Source of the DNA: Rhodospirillaceae bacterium UBA6219
GTDB taxonomy: Bacteria > Pseudomonadota > Alphaproteobacteria > Rhodospirillales > Magnetospirillaceae
Length of the DNA: 64,000 nt
Direction of reading: 5' to 3'
NCBI GenBank assembly: GCA_002435715.1
Contig: DISD01000046.1
Span: forward strand, 47,588-111,587
Shown here in pieces: positions 8,431 through 16,912 of the stretch. Numbering within the stretch: the first letter of the stretch is position 1; each line of letters opens with the position of its first letter. The position numbers were made by a program, and so were the translations under genes. The notes under the pieces are model-generated. The model saw only the letters and a list, made by a program, of their open reading frames with translations, ran no database searches and was not told the DNA's origin.

Positions 8431-8544
8431 CCAGTCCCCCGATTTGCTGTCGGTTCGATCAAGTCGGCCCGCAATATATGGTGTGACCCACCCTATCGCA
8501 AGCGCGGATGTTCGAAACACGTTCAGGGATGGGAAAGAAATGTT

Positions 8545-8982
8545 TCAGCGGCCACGGCTGAGCTTGGCGATTTCCACTTCGGCCCGCAATTCGATTTCGT
8601 CCAAAAGCGCCGCCAAACGCGGATCTGGGCAGGCTTCCTTGCGCGAACGGACCATGTCCGCCAACTGCACCAGCTTGGATTCCGGCACCGTCCCCAACAA
8701 CAAGCCGTGACGCAGTTCTTCCAGCTTGTCCAAGATGTCTTCGGCATGACGGATGTGACGCTGGCGTGCCTCGCGGTCGGTGGCATCGCCCACCGCCTGG
8801 GCCACCAGCAAAGCGTCAACGGCACCGATGGAGGCAGGCGCGTCGGCGGCGTGCACGTCCTCCATGGTCTCCATGGCGTCGACCAAAGCCTGCTTGAATT
8901 CGCTTTTCTTGCCGTCGGACTTGCCGACGCGACGGGCACCCCCGGACGCGGCGGCCCCCGATCCGACCCCGGAAACCTTCAT
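8545..8982 (-). CDS. fliX: Class II flagellar assembly regulator FliX
   Basis: A 145-residue protein, MKVSGVGSGAAASGGARRVG, followed by a basic linker and then a helical core (SEFKQALVDAMETMED, QRHIRHAEDILDKLEELRHGLLLG). In Caulobacter, FliX couples completion of the class II flagellar structure to activity of the sigma-54 activator FlbD. fliX lies divergently next to flgI there, exactly as here. The start was chosen by the conserved MKV(S/T)G opening. Upstream in-frame codons look like non-coding shadow. Confidence 0.88.
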   Translation of the reverse strand: MKVSGVGSGAAASGGARRVGKSDGKKSEFKQALVDAMETMEDVHAADAPASIGAVDALLVAQAVGDATDREARQRHIRHAEDILDKLEELRHGLLLGTVPESKLVQLADMVRSRKEACPDPRLAALLDEIELRAEVEIAKLSRGR

Positions 8983-9082
8983 GGAACCCCGATGGTTGTG
9001 GGTTGGCCAGTCTTCGCCACAGTGTAACCGGCATAAGCCCGGCGCGAAAGCCGCTATTTCTGCCGAGCGCCCCCGGTCAAAG

Positions 9083-9097
9083 CGGCAAGTTTTGCCG
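9083..9097. promoter_or_regulatory. Palindrome CGGCAA-GTT-TTGCCG, probable FlbD-type enhancer site
   Basis: Six-base perfect arms about 65-80 bases upstream of the sigma-54 -24 element of flgI. This is the position and general shape of the ftr enhancers bound by FlbD in Caulobacter flagellar promoters. It also lies about 100 bases upstream of fliX, so it could serve both directions. A degenerate second copy (GGGCAATGCCGCC) lies at about 9107-9119. Confidence 0.5.
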
Positions 9098-9162
9098 GGC
9101 AAAGCGGGGCAATGCCGCCGCCACATCCCATCAACACATTGATTTTACTTCATTTCGTCCAC

Positions 9163-9178
9163 TGGCACAGGCTTCGCA
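9163..9178 (+). promoter_or_regulatory. Sigma-54 promoter of the flgI operon
   Basis: TGGCACAGGCTTCGCA matches TGGCAC-N5-TTGCA except for one T to C in the -12 element. The GG and GC dinucleotides (9164-9165 and 9176-9177) are separated by exactly ten bases, as sigma-54 requires. Transcription would start about 40 bases before the flgI ATG. Middle/late flagellar operons of alphaproteobacteria are commonly sigma-54 dependent. Confidence 0.7.
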
Positions 9179-9226
9179 AGGAAGGTTACGCATTATTCCG
9201 CTGTCTGTTGCCCTGTCGAGGACGCC

Positions 9227-10417
9227 ATGTTCCGCAAAGCCAAAGCCACGATCGCCAACTCTTCCGCCATCCGGGCCTTCGCCCTGGCTGCGGGCCTTGT
9301 GGCCGCGACCCTTCTGGCCATGCCGCCGGTCGCCTTCGGGGCGTCGCGCATCAAGGACATCGCCGAATTCGAAGGCGTGCGCGACAACCTTTTGGTGGGC
9401 TACGGCCTGGTGGTCGGCCTCAGCGGCACCGGCGACGACTTGACCAACGCGCCCTTCACCAAGGAATCGCTGGTCGCCATGCTGGAACGCCTGGGCGTCA
9501 ACATCCGTGAACAGGGCGGCACCATCGCCACCGTCAAGCCCAAGAACGTCGCCGCCGTCATGGTTACCGCCACCCTGCCCGCCTTCGCCCGCCAGGGCAC
9601 CCGCATCGACATCCAGGTGGCGGCCATGGGCGACGCCAAGTCGCTGATGGGCGGCACGCTTCTGGTCACCCCGCTGGTCGGCGCCGATGGCGAAATCTAC
9701 GCCGTGGCCCAAGGCCCGCTGGCCGGCACCGGCATCACCGCTTCGGGCGGCGGCGCCGGCGGCGGCGGCACCACTTCGGTCACCAAGGGCGTGCCCACCG
9801 CCGGCAAGGTCTCGAACGGGGCCATCGTCGAACGCGAACTGCCCTTTGAAATGGCGCATCTGGAATCGGTGAAGCTGTCGCTCAGAAATCCCGACTTCAC
9901 CACCGCCAACCGCACCGCCCAAGCGGTCAACGCCTTCCTGGGCGGCGCCGTGGCCCGGCCCATCGATCCCAGCACCGTGCAGATCACCGTGCCTGGCGAT
10001 TACCGCGGCAACGTGGTCGGCCTGCTGACCGACATCGAACAATTGAAGGTCGAGCCCGATCAGATCGCCAAGATCGTCATCGACGAAGCCAACGGCACCA
10101 TCGTCATGGGCGAGAACGTGCGCATCAGCACCGTCGCCGTGGCCCAGGGCCAGTTGACCATCCGTATCACCGAAACCCCGCAGGTTTCCCAGCCCTCGCC
10201 GTTCTCGGCCACCGGCGACACCACCGTGGTCGACCGCACCGACATCGAAGTCGACGATGGCCAGGGCAAGAAGCTGACCGTGGTTCCCCACGGCGTCACC
10301 CTGCAGGAGCTGGTCAACGGTCTGAACAATCTGGGCATCGGCCCGCGCGACCTGATCTCGATCCTGCAGGCGATCAAAGCCTCGGGCGCCATCCAAGCCG
10401 ACATCGAGGTGATGTGA
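9227..10417 (+). CDS. flgI: Flagellar P-ring protein FlgI
   Basis: A 396-residue protein with a signal peptide (cleavage likely after PPVAFGA, about residue 38). The near-invariant FlgI opening follows: SRIKDIAEFEGVRDNLLVGYGLVVGLSGTGDD. Internal hallmarks include NVAAVMVTATLPAF and the C-terminal PRDLISILQAIKASGAIQADIEVM. It assembles in the periplasm as the peptidoglycan-level bushing of the basal body. It is the first gene of the flgI-J-N-K-L operon, under the sigma-54 promoter at 9163. Its stop overlaps the flgJ start by one base. Confidence 0.97.
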   Translation: MFRKAKATIANSSAIRAFALAAGLVAATLLAMPPVAFGASRIKDIAEFEGVRDNLLVGYGLVVGLSGTGDDLTNAPFTKESLVAMLERLGVNIREQGGTIATVKPKNVAAVMVTATLPAFARQGTRIDIQVAAMGDAKSLMGGTLLVTPLVGADGEIYAVAQGPLAGTGITASGGGAGGGGTTSVTKGVPTAGKVSNGAIVERELPFEMAHLESVKLSLRNPDFTTANRTAQAVNAFLGGAVARPIDPSTVQITVPGDYRGNVVGLLTDIEQLKVEPDQIAKIVIDEANGTIVMGENVRISTVAVAQGQLTIRITETPQVSQPSPFSATGDTTVVDRTDIEVDDGQGKKLTVVPHGVTLQELVNGLNNLGIGPRDLISILQAIKASGAIQADIEVM

Positions 10418-10725
10418 TGAACGTCGACACCACTTCGGCGCAACTGGCCGCCAGCGCACCGGCCGCCATCAACACCCGCGCCGCCAACGCCGATCAGGCC
10501 AAGGCCGTGGGCAAGCAATTCGAATCCATGTTCCTGAGCCAGATGCTGCAGCACATGTTCGAGGGGATCAAAACCGAGGACGGCCCCTTTGGCGGCGGCC
10601 ATGCCGAAGCGATGTTTCGCCCCATGTTGCTGGACGAATATGCGAAGATGATAAGCAACCGTCCCGGTGGAATCGGCCTGGCCGACCAAGTGACCCGGAC
10701 GATGTTGCAGCACCAGGAGGTTTGA
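10417..10725 (+). CDS. flgJ: Rod-binding protein FlgJ, short form without muramidase domain
   Basis: A 102-residue protein with only the rod-binding domain (KQFESMFLSQMLQHMFEG, then DEYAKMISNRPGGIGLADQV). Enterobacterial FlgJ has an additional glucosaminidase domain. Alphaproteobacteria usually have this short form and use a separate lytic enzyme to open the wall. The ATG at 10417 shares its first base with the flgI stop. The preceding GTG was not chosen. Confidence 0.88.
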   Translation: MNVDTTSAQLAASAPAAINTRAANADQAKAVGKQFESMFLSQMLQHMFEGIKTEDGPFGGGHAEAMFRPMLLDEYAKMISNRPGGIGLADQVTRTMLQHQEV

Positions 10726-10727
10726 CG

Positions 10728-11168
10728 ATGACCGAGACCGCCACCTTGAACATCGACGACATCGTCTGGGCCTGCACCAATCTGTGCGAGCTGTTGGAAT
10801 TCGAAAACGACGCCTTGAAGCAACACGATTCGCGCACTGTCCGCGAATTGGCGGAAAACAAGGCGGCCCTGGCCCGCATCTATGAAAGCGCCATCATCCC
10901 GCTGGCGGAAAATCCGTCCCTCGCCGACGCGCTGGAGCCCGAACAAAAGGAAGAGCTGACCGCGCTGGGCCAACGACTGAAAGCCTTGGTGGAAGAAAAC
11001 GCCCGCCGGCTGAAGGCCGAAATCGACGCCACCCAGATGTTGATGGACGCCATGGTCAACGCGGTGAAAAGCAACGCCACTAATACCGTGACCTATGGCC
11101 CGGCCGGCCAGTTCGGCGCCGCCCCCACCGGCGAGCAGAACTCGTTGGCCTTCAACCAGACCCTGTGA
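10728..11168 (+). CDS. flgN: FlgN-like chaperone for hook-filament junction proteins
   Basis: A 146-residue helical protein (VWACTNLCELLEFENDALKQHD, then a coiled-coil LGQRLKALVEENARRLKAEI). FlgN-family proteins are cytoplasmic export chaperones for FlgK and FlgL, which follow directly. The ATG at 10728 has a strong AGGAGG seven bases upstream, which decides it over a TTG at 10722. Sequence similarity within this family is weak, so length, helicity and position carry much of the call. Confidence 0.72.
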   Translation: MTETATLNIDDIVWACTNLCELLEFENDALKQHDSRTVRELAENKAALARIYESAIIPLAENPSLADALEPEQKEELTALGQRLKALVEENARRLKAEIDATQMLMDAMVNAVKSNATNTVTYGPAGQFGAAPTGEQNSLAFNQTL

Positions 11169-11181
11169 CCGGAGCGCCATC

Positions 11182-13989
11182 ATGTCCCTGACCCTTGGCC
11201 TCAACACCGCGCTTTCCGGCCTGCTGACCTCGCAGCGGGCGCTGGACACCATCGCCCAGAACGTCACCAACGTGAACACCCCCGGCTATGTCCGCAAGGT
11301 GCTGAACCAGGAAAGCCGCGTGCTCAACGGTAACGGCGCCGGCGTGCAGGTGGGTTCGGTCAGCCGGATGGTCAACGAGGGGTTGCTGAAGGACATCCGC
11401 AAGCAAAGCGCCAATCTGGGCAAGCTGGAAGTCGAAAACAGCTATTATCCCCGCATCGACGACCTGTTCGGCGACGTCGCCGACAATTCGTCCATCGCCC
11501 ACAAGATGAACGACCTGAACAACGCCTTCGACTTGTTGAGCACCCAGGTCGAGAAACCTTCCATCCAGTGGTCCACCGTGCAGTCCGGTCAGGACGTGAC
11601 CGACCTTTTGGGGCGCATGACCGACCAGTTGCAGTCGCTGCGCGTCGAAGCCGATCGGGAAATCGAATATACCGTCGGACAGATCAACGACCTGTTGACC
11701 GACATCCACGACCTGAACCAGAAGATCGTCAAGAACTCGGCCGTGGCCACCGGCACCACCGATCTGGAAGACAAGCGCGACAAGGCGATGACCGACCTGT
11801 CCAAACTGATCGACATCCAGTATTACAAGCGCCAAGACGGTTCGATGATCGTCTACACCACTTCGGGCGAAATGCTGGTCGACAACCAGGACCAGCCGCT
11901 GTCCTATACCGCCAACTCGCAGATCGACACCTGGATGACCGCTGCCGGCGGCCAGTTCAACAAGATCGCGGTGGAAGGTGGCACCAACGATCTGGGACCG
12001 CTGGTCACCGGCGGCAAGCTGCGCGCCCTGCTGGACATGCGCGACAAGACGGTCACCGACCTGCAATCGTCTCTGGACGAAATGGCCCAGACCATGACGG
12101 AAGAGATCAACCAGGCGCACAACCGCGGCACCTCCTATCCCAGCCCGTCCTACCGCTATGAAGGGACGCGCACTTTCGCCAAACAGGGCAACATCGTTCC
12201 CAACGCCGCCGACACCACGCTGGACATCTATTTGGGTGCCACCACCATTTCGCCGGCCACCACCGCCATCGCCTCGAACACCACCAATCCGTGGCAATCC
12301 ACCTTCACCTCGGCGGCCGGCACCTATTCCGCCCTGTCGGCCGGCGACACCATTTCGATTTCGGGGGCCGAAGACAGCGCCAACAACGGCAGCTACAAGA
12401 TCATCAGCGTTTCCGGCACCGGCAACAGCATCACCGTGGAAAAGGTCAATCCGCACCAGACCATTCAGCTGTCGGGAACCGAGGACGTGGTCATCGGTGT
12501 GTTCGGGTCCGACGGCAAGGAATTGCAGCAGACGACGCTGAACACCATCATGCAGACGAATTATGCCGGCTCGTACACCGCCGCCACGGTGGGCACCGGC
12601 CGGTCGCTGTCGGATTTCGGCGCCAAGGGCGACCACGACCAGTGGAGCATCAACGAAGTCAGCGCCCACGTGGAAGCCTGGCTGAGCGCCCAGGGCTACA
12701 CCAACGCCTCGGTCAATTTGGACAGCGAAGGCAAGATGGTGATGGATTTGGGCGTCACCGACAAATCGCTGGTGTTCCGCGACCAGACCGCCGCCGCCGA
12801 CGGTTCGGACACCACCGACGCCACCATCTCGTTCGACGTGGACGGCGACGGCGCCGTCGACCAAACCATCAAGGGCTTCGCCAATTTCTTCGGGCTGAAC
12901 GATTTCTTCGTCAATTCCAACCAGAACTCGATCCAGGATTCGGACATCGTCGCCAACACCTTCAAAACCACCATCGGGCGCGATCTGAAGATCTTTGACG
13001 AATCGGGCCAGATCGGACCGGACATCTCGATCCCCTCGGGCTCGTCCCTGGAAAAAATTGCCCAGTACATCAACCAGTTCAGCCGGACCACCGATTCGAC
13101 CCTGCTGAGCCAAGCGCAGACCACGTTCACCCTCAGCACCGCCTCGACCATCACCGTCTCCAATGGCTCGGGCACCGCCTCCACGGCCACGGTCGGCCCG
13201 GGCGCGGTGACCTTGCAGGAAATCGCCGGCAAGCTGACCCAGGGCTCGGTGGTGGCCAGCGTGGTCCAGGACGGCGCCGGTTACCGTTTGCGCCTGAGCA
13301 GCACCCAAGGCCAGGAACTGACGGTTTCGTTCTCGGGCGGCACCACCACCACCGGCACCTTGGAAACCGACCTCAACATGGAAAAGATGCAGTTGGTCAC
13401 TGCCGCCGTGGTCCCGGAAGGGTCTGGCCAGCGCCTGCGTCTGGTGCAATCGGAAAACAAGGAACTGTTCCTGTCGTCGTCCCTGGACGTCAACAGCAAC
13501 AACCTGCTGAGCGATCTGGGAATGAAACCGGCATCGACCCGCACCGCCGGCAACATTTCGGTGCGCGCGGACTTGCTGGCCGGCCCGGAAAAGCTGGGCC
13601 GCGGTCAGATGCAATGGGATGCCGACCAAGCCGGCTATTACATTTCCGAAGGCGACAACACCACCGCCTTGGCCTTGGCCGACGCGATGAATTCCAAACG
13701 CGCCATGAGCAGCGCCGGGGGACTTTACAGCGGCAATTACACCTTGTCGGAATACGCTGCCGCCTCCATATCCCTGGTGGCCAACGACGCGGCGCATTCT
13801 TCCAGCCAGCTGGAATACCAGACAGCGCTGAACAACTCGCTGGACTTCCAGAACACGTCGTTCAGCGGCGTCAACCTGGACGAAGAGGTGTCGGCCATGG
13901 TTGACTATCAACAAGCTTATGCGGCCACGGCCAAGGTGATCACCGTTCTCCAGGAAATGCTGGAAACGCTCACCTCGATGATTAACTGA
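11182..13989 (+). CDS. flgK: Hook-filament junction protein FlgK, enlarged
   Basis: A 935-residue protein, against about 550 in E. coli. The conserved ends are intact: SLTLGLNTALSGLLTSQRALD with the LDTIAQNVTNVNTPGYVRK motif, and a C-terminal EVSAMVDYQQAYAATAKVI heptad region. The excess lies in the surface-exposed middle (about residues 350-850). It includes a SAGDTISISG...NNGSYKIISV...SITVEKV module that also occurs in FlgL, and a DVDGDGAVD loop near residue 553 resembling calcium-binding loops. FlgK caps the hook and joins it to the filament. It is preceded by GGAG and follows flgN. Confidence 0.93.
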   Translation: MSLTLGLNTALSGLLTSQRALDTIAQNVTNVNTPGYVRKVLNQESRVLNGNGAGVQVGSVSRMVNEGLLKDIRKQSANLGKLEVENSYYPRIDDLFGDVADNSSIAHKMNDLNNAFDLLSTQVEKPSIQWSTVQSGQDVTDLLGRMTDQLQSLRVEADREIEYTVGQINDLLTDIHDLNQKIVKNSAVATGTTDLEDKRDKAMTDLSKLIDIQYYKRQDGSMIVYTTSGEMLVDNQDQPLSYTANSQIDTWMTAAGGQFNKIAVEGGTNDLGPLVTGGKLRALLDMRDKTVTDLQSSLDEMAQTMTEEINQAHNRGTSYPSPSYRYEGTRTFAKQGNIVPNAADTTLDIYLGATTISPATTAIASNTTNPWQSTFTSAAGTYSALSAGDTISISGAEDSANNGSYKIISVSGTGNSITVEKVNPHQTIQLSGTEDVVIGVFGSDGKELQQTTLNTIMQTNYAGSYTAATVGTGRSLSDFGAKGDHDQWSINEVSAHVEAWLSAQGYTNASVNLDSEGKMVMDLGVTDKSLVFRDQTAAADGSDTTDATISFDVDGDGAVDQTIKGFANFFGLNDFFVNSNQNSIQDSDIVANTFKTTIGRDLKIFDESGQIGPDISIPSGSSLEKIAQYINQFSRTTDSTLLSQAQTTFTLSTASTITVSNGSGTASTATVGPGAVTLQEIAGKLTQGSVVASVVQDGAGYRLRLSSTQGQELTVSFSGGTTTTGTLETDLNMEKMQLVTAAVVPEGSGQRLRLVQSENKELFLSSSLDVNSNNLLSDLGMKPASTRTAGNISVRADLLAGPEKLGRGQMQWDADQAGYYISEGDNTTALALADAMNSKRAMSSAGGLYSGNYTLSEYAAASISLVANDAAHSSSQLEYQTALNNSLDFQNTSFSGVNLDEEVSAMVDYQQAYAATAKVITVLQEMLETLTSMIN

Positions 13990-14000
13990 CGGAGGGTGTC

Positions 14001-15503
14001 ATGACCCGCGTTGCAACTTATGGCGCCAACCAGCTTTACCTCTCGCGCATCACGGCGCTGAACGAGCGTATCAACAAGCTGACCACCCAGGTCGTCACCG
14101 AAAAGAAGTCACCGAACTACACCGGCATCGCCGAGGACAGCAACCGGCTGATCAATTTCGAGAACGAGAAGTCACGTTCGGAAGCCTTCATCAAGAACAA
14201 CGATACCATCCAGACCACCATCAATCTGGCCAACGTGTCGTTGACGGCGGTGCAGACCACCATGCAGACGTTCCGCGACCGCCTGGATTCCTTCCGCACC
14301 AACAAGAACCGAACCCAGGAAGACGTGGAATCCATCCAGAATCTGGCCTTCCAGTCGATGATGGACCTGCAATCCTATCTGTCCAGCACGGCGGACGGCA
14401 AATATCTGTTCTCGGGCGGCCTGGTGTCCCAGGAACCGGTGCAGTTGCCGGCTTCCACCCGGGCGGGTTTCAGCAACATCTATGACGGGTTTTCCGTCAC
14501 CTATCCGACCACCCGCGACGCCCACATGCTGGAAACGGCGACCAAGCCCGCCACCACCGGCAACCTGACCTTCAGCACCGCCGGCACCATCTCCGCCACC
14601 AATCCCGGCACGCTTTCCGATTTCCCGGTGGGGACCCGCGTCACCGCATCCGGCGCCTCGGCGGCCAACAACCAGACCTATACGGTGGTGGCCAATACCG
14701 GCTCGCAGATCAAGGTTTCGCGCCTGACCACCGAAGGTCCGATAGCGGGCACCATCAGCTATTACAACGCCGGTGACGAAGCCCATGTGCAGACCCTGAA
14801 CGGCAATCTGACCTTCACCCCCGGCTCCGACACCATCCAAGTCTCCAACGCCACCGGTTTTTCGGTGGGCCAAGTGTTCAGCGTCGCCGGCACCAACTTC
14901 AACGACGGCAGCTATCAGATCAAGTCCATCACCGCCGGCCCGCCCGATTCGATCACCATCGAAAGCGTCAAGGTGGGCGCCAACGAATCCGTCGCCGCCA
15001 CCCTGACCGCCGAATCCTGGTACAAGGGCGACAACATCAATATCCAACAGCGCATCGACCAGGACCGTGCCGTTTCGGTGGGGGTGTTCGCTTCGGACCC
15101 CGCCTTCGAAAAGGCGTTCCGTGCCATGGGCATCATCGCCCAAGGTCAATACGGGACCGCCGGCGGCTTGGAAAACAACCTGGACCGTGTGGACGACGCC
15201 CTGTACCTGATCCGTGACGCCTTGTTGCACCCGGCCGGCAACCAGGCCCCCTATGGCACCGAACAATCCAGCGACCTGGAATCGGTGCTGTCGCAATTGG
15301 GGACCACGCAAAGCCTGATCAACACCAAGACCGAGAAGCACAAATCCTATATCGGCTTTTTGGACGACCGCATCATCGCCATGGAAAACGTCGACAAGAA
15401 CGAAGCCATCACCTTGCTGCTGGACGACCAGCGGGCGCTGGAGGCCGGCTATCAGACCCTGTCGAAAGTGCGGGAAATGTCGCTGATCAACTTCATGAAG
15501 TAG
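14001..15503 (+). CDS. flgL: Hook-filament junction protein FlgL, enlarged
   Basis: A 500-residue flagellin-like protein with a TRVATYGANQLYLSRITALNERINKL opening and a C-terminal helix EAITLLLDDQRALEAGYQTLSKV. It is well above the usual ~320-400 residues. The middle (about 187-330) contains two copies of a beta-rich module (NLTFSTAGTISATNPG..., NLTFTPGSDTIQVSNATG...) related to one in FlgK. It forms the second junction ring under the filament. GGAGGG precedes the ATG, and the gene begins 11 bases after flgK. It overlaps the 3' end of the convergent downstream gene by 11 bases. Confidence 0.92.
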   Translation: MTRVATYGANQLYLSRITALNERINKLTTQVVTEKKSPNYTGIAEDSNRLINFENEKSRSEAFIKNNDTIQTTINLANVSLTAVQTTMQTFRDRLDSFRTNKNRTQEDVESIQNLAFQSMMDLQSYLSSTADGKYLFSGGLVSQEPVQLPASTRAGFSNIYDGFSVTYPTTRDAHMLETATKPATTGNLTFSTAGTISATNPGTLSDFPVGTRVTASGASAANNQTYTVVANTGSQIKVSRLTTEGPIAGTISYYNAGDEAHVQTLNGNLTFTPGSDTIQVSNATGFSVGQVFSVAGTNFNDGSYQIKSITAGPPDSITIESVKVGANESVAATLTAESWYKGDNINIQQRIDQDRAVSVGVFASDPAFEKAFRAMGIIAQGQYGTAGGLENNLDRVDDALYLIRDALLHPAGNQAPYGTEQSSDLESVLSQLGTTQSLINTKTEKHKSYIGFLDDRIIAMENVDKNEAITLLLDDQRALEAGYQTLSKVREMSLINFMK

Positions 15504-16191
15504 GCGCGTCGGGCAAGTCGAACAGCGGCCGCAATTCCAGCAGCGCGTCGTCGATCACCCAAGGGACGGCGTGGGCGAAGGTGTCCAAGATGACGATGGC
15601 GTTGACCACCACGTCCTTTTTAAAGGCGGCGCGGATACGGTCGGCCATGGTCAGGTTGACTTCGGCCACCGCCGCGTAACGCTGCTGAAGCCCGGCCACC
15701 CCCACCATTTCGTCCCCCTGCCCGCCTGCCCGTAGATATTCCCCCAGCAGATGAATGGACAGCGCCCGGAACAAGGTTTCCTGTTCGCTGGCGAAGGGCA
15801 GGTGGAAGCGGGCCATGGGGCGGAAGAAATCCAGATGCGGGCAGCCCGACGTCGCCCCCACCAGCCCCAGGATGGACGCCATGGCCGCCTGCAGGGGCTG
15901 TTTGGCGATGATCCGGCGGTGCCCGGTCACCACTTCGACCTCGGCGATTTCATAGGAATAGAAACGGTCGAATTCGCGGACGAAGCCTGAAAGCGCCCGG
16001 GCCAGCGGGCAATGGGCGTGGGTGCGCGTCTCTAACGGACAATGCGGACATTGATGGAAATCCAGCGCCGTCCATGCTTCGGCCCCTTGCGTCGTCGGCG
16101 GGCGGAGCAAGAAAGTATGGTCGTCGAAATCCAACACCACGCTTTCGTGGGCCCCGTCGGGAAGATGGAAGATATAGCGAATTTCGGCCAT
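15493..16191 (-). CDS. Uncharacterised protein with Cys/His cluster
   Basis: A 232-residue soluble protein starting MAEIRYIFHLPDGAHESVVLDFD. I do not recognise a functional family. Two features stand out: a compact HQCPHCPLETRTHAHCPLA cluster (about 46-64; four Cys, four His) that could hold a metal, and a second SGCPHLDFFRPMARFHLPF segment near residue 120. The rest is helical. It is divergent from the TetR gene and convergent with flgL. A structural metal site or redox sensor are possibilities only. Confidence 0.6.
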   Translation of the reverse strand: MAEIRYIFHLPDGAHESVVLDFDDHTFLLRPPTTQGAEAWTALDFHQCPHCPLETRTHAHCPLARALSGFVREFDRFYSYEIAEVEVVTGHRRIIAKQPLQAAMASILGLVGATSGCPHLDFFRPMARFHLPFASEQETLFRALSIHLLGEYLRAGGQGDEMVGVAGLQQRYAAVAEVNLTMADRIRAAFKKDVVVNAIVILDTFAHAVPWVIDDALLELRPLFDLPDAPTS

Positions 16192-16266
16192 TCCCGGCTC
16201 CGACTTGCCAGCAGATCCCTCCGAACATCCATAAGGTACATGAACATGGGGAGGAGTACAGCGCCC

Positions 16267-16310
16267 TTGACATGGCGGTACCCAAGCCCCAATGTGAGTG
16301 AACGTTCACT
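16267..16310 (+). promoter_or_regulatory. Promoter with TetR-type operator for the lipid operon
   Basis: TTGACA at 16267-16272 is followed, in the expected -10/start region, by the perfect 14-base palindrome AGTGAACGTTCACT (16297-16310). It is 17 bases before the TetR start codon. The position suggests autorepression of the regulator and the overlapping acyltransferase gene. Confidence 0.6.
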
Positions 16311-16327
16311 TATGACATGGGGCGACA

Positions 16328-16912
16328 ATGCGCGACGGTCAGGCCACCCGATCCCGTATCCATCAAGCGGCACTGGATTTGTTCGTGTCACGGGGGGTGA
16401 CGGAAACCAGCGTGCGTGACTTGGCGCAACGGGCCGGCATCGCCGAAGGCACGCTTTACCGTCATTACGCCTCCAAGGACGATTTGGTCGCCGACTTGTT
16501 CGCCAGCAATTACGCCGCCTTTGCCCGCCGCCTCAGAGAACGCGATCACCCATCCCTGCCCTTGCGCCAACGTCTGTCGGCGGTGGTGTCGGAAATTTTT
16601 TGCTTTCACGACGCCGAACCGACCCTGTTCCGCTTTTTGCTGCTGGTCCAGCATCAGGCCCTGCCCCGGATGGCCGAAGGTCACGACAACCCGGTCAGCG
16701 TCTTGCAGCAGATGATCGAAGACGCCCTGGCCAAGGGGGAAATCCCCGCCCTCGACCCGGCCCTGGCCACCGCCATGGTGTTGGGCCTGATCTTGCAGCC
16801 GGCCACCGCCTTGGTTTACGGCAACTTGTCCGCCCCGCTATCCCGTCACGCCCCCGACATCGTCGCCGCCTGCTGGCGCGTTCTGTCGCAAACGGAGATC
16901 GAAAATGGCTGA
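16328..16912 (+). CDS. TetR-family transcriptional regulator
   Basis: A 194-residue protein with the TetR DNA-binding domain at the N-terminus: TRSRIHQAALDLFVSRGVTETSVRD, IAEGTLYRHYASKDDLVADLF. The C-terminal ligand-binding part is helical. Its end overlaps the next gene (aas) by eight bases, so it is co-expressed with a phospholipid/fatty-acid enzyme. Regulators of this kind often sense acyl-CoA or fatty acids (for example FabR-like or FadR-like TetR proteins). A palindromic operator lies directly upstream. The ligand is unknown. Confidence 0.85.
   Translation: MRDGQATRSRIHQAALDLFVSRGVTETSVRDLAQRAGIAEGTLYRHYASKDDLVADLFASNYAAFARRLRERDHPSLPLRQRLSAVVSEIFCFHDAEPTLFRFLLLVQHQALPRMAEGHDNPVSVLQQMIEDALAKGEIPALDPALATAMVLGLILQPATALVYGNLSAPLSRHAPDIVAACWRVLSQTEIENG

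Noticed and set aside
10722..10727. TTG start for the flgN-like gene
   Set aside because: The ATG at 10728 has an ideal AGGAGG spacing, and the TTG overlaps the flgJ stop.
11152..13914. A 920-codon open frame antisense to flgK
   Set aside because: Shadow of flgK codon bias; no recognisable domain, while flgK is unambiguous.
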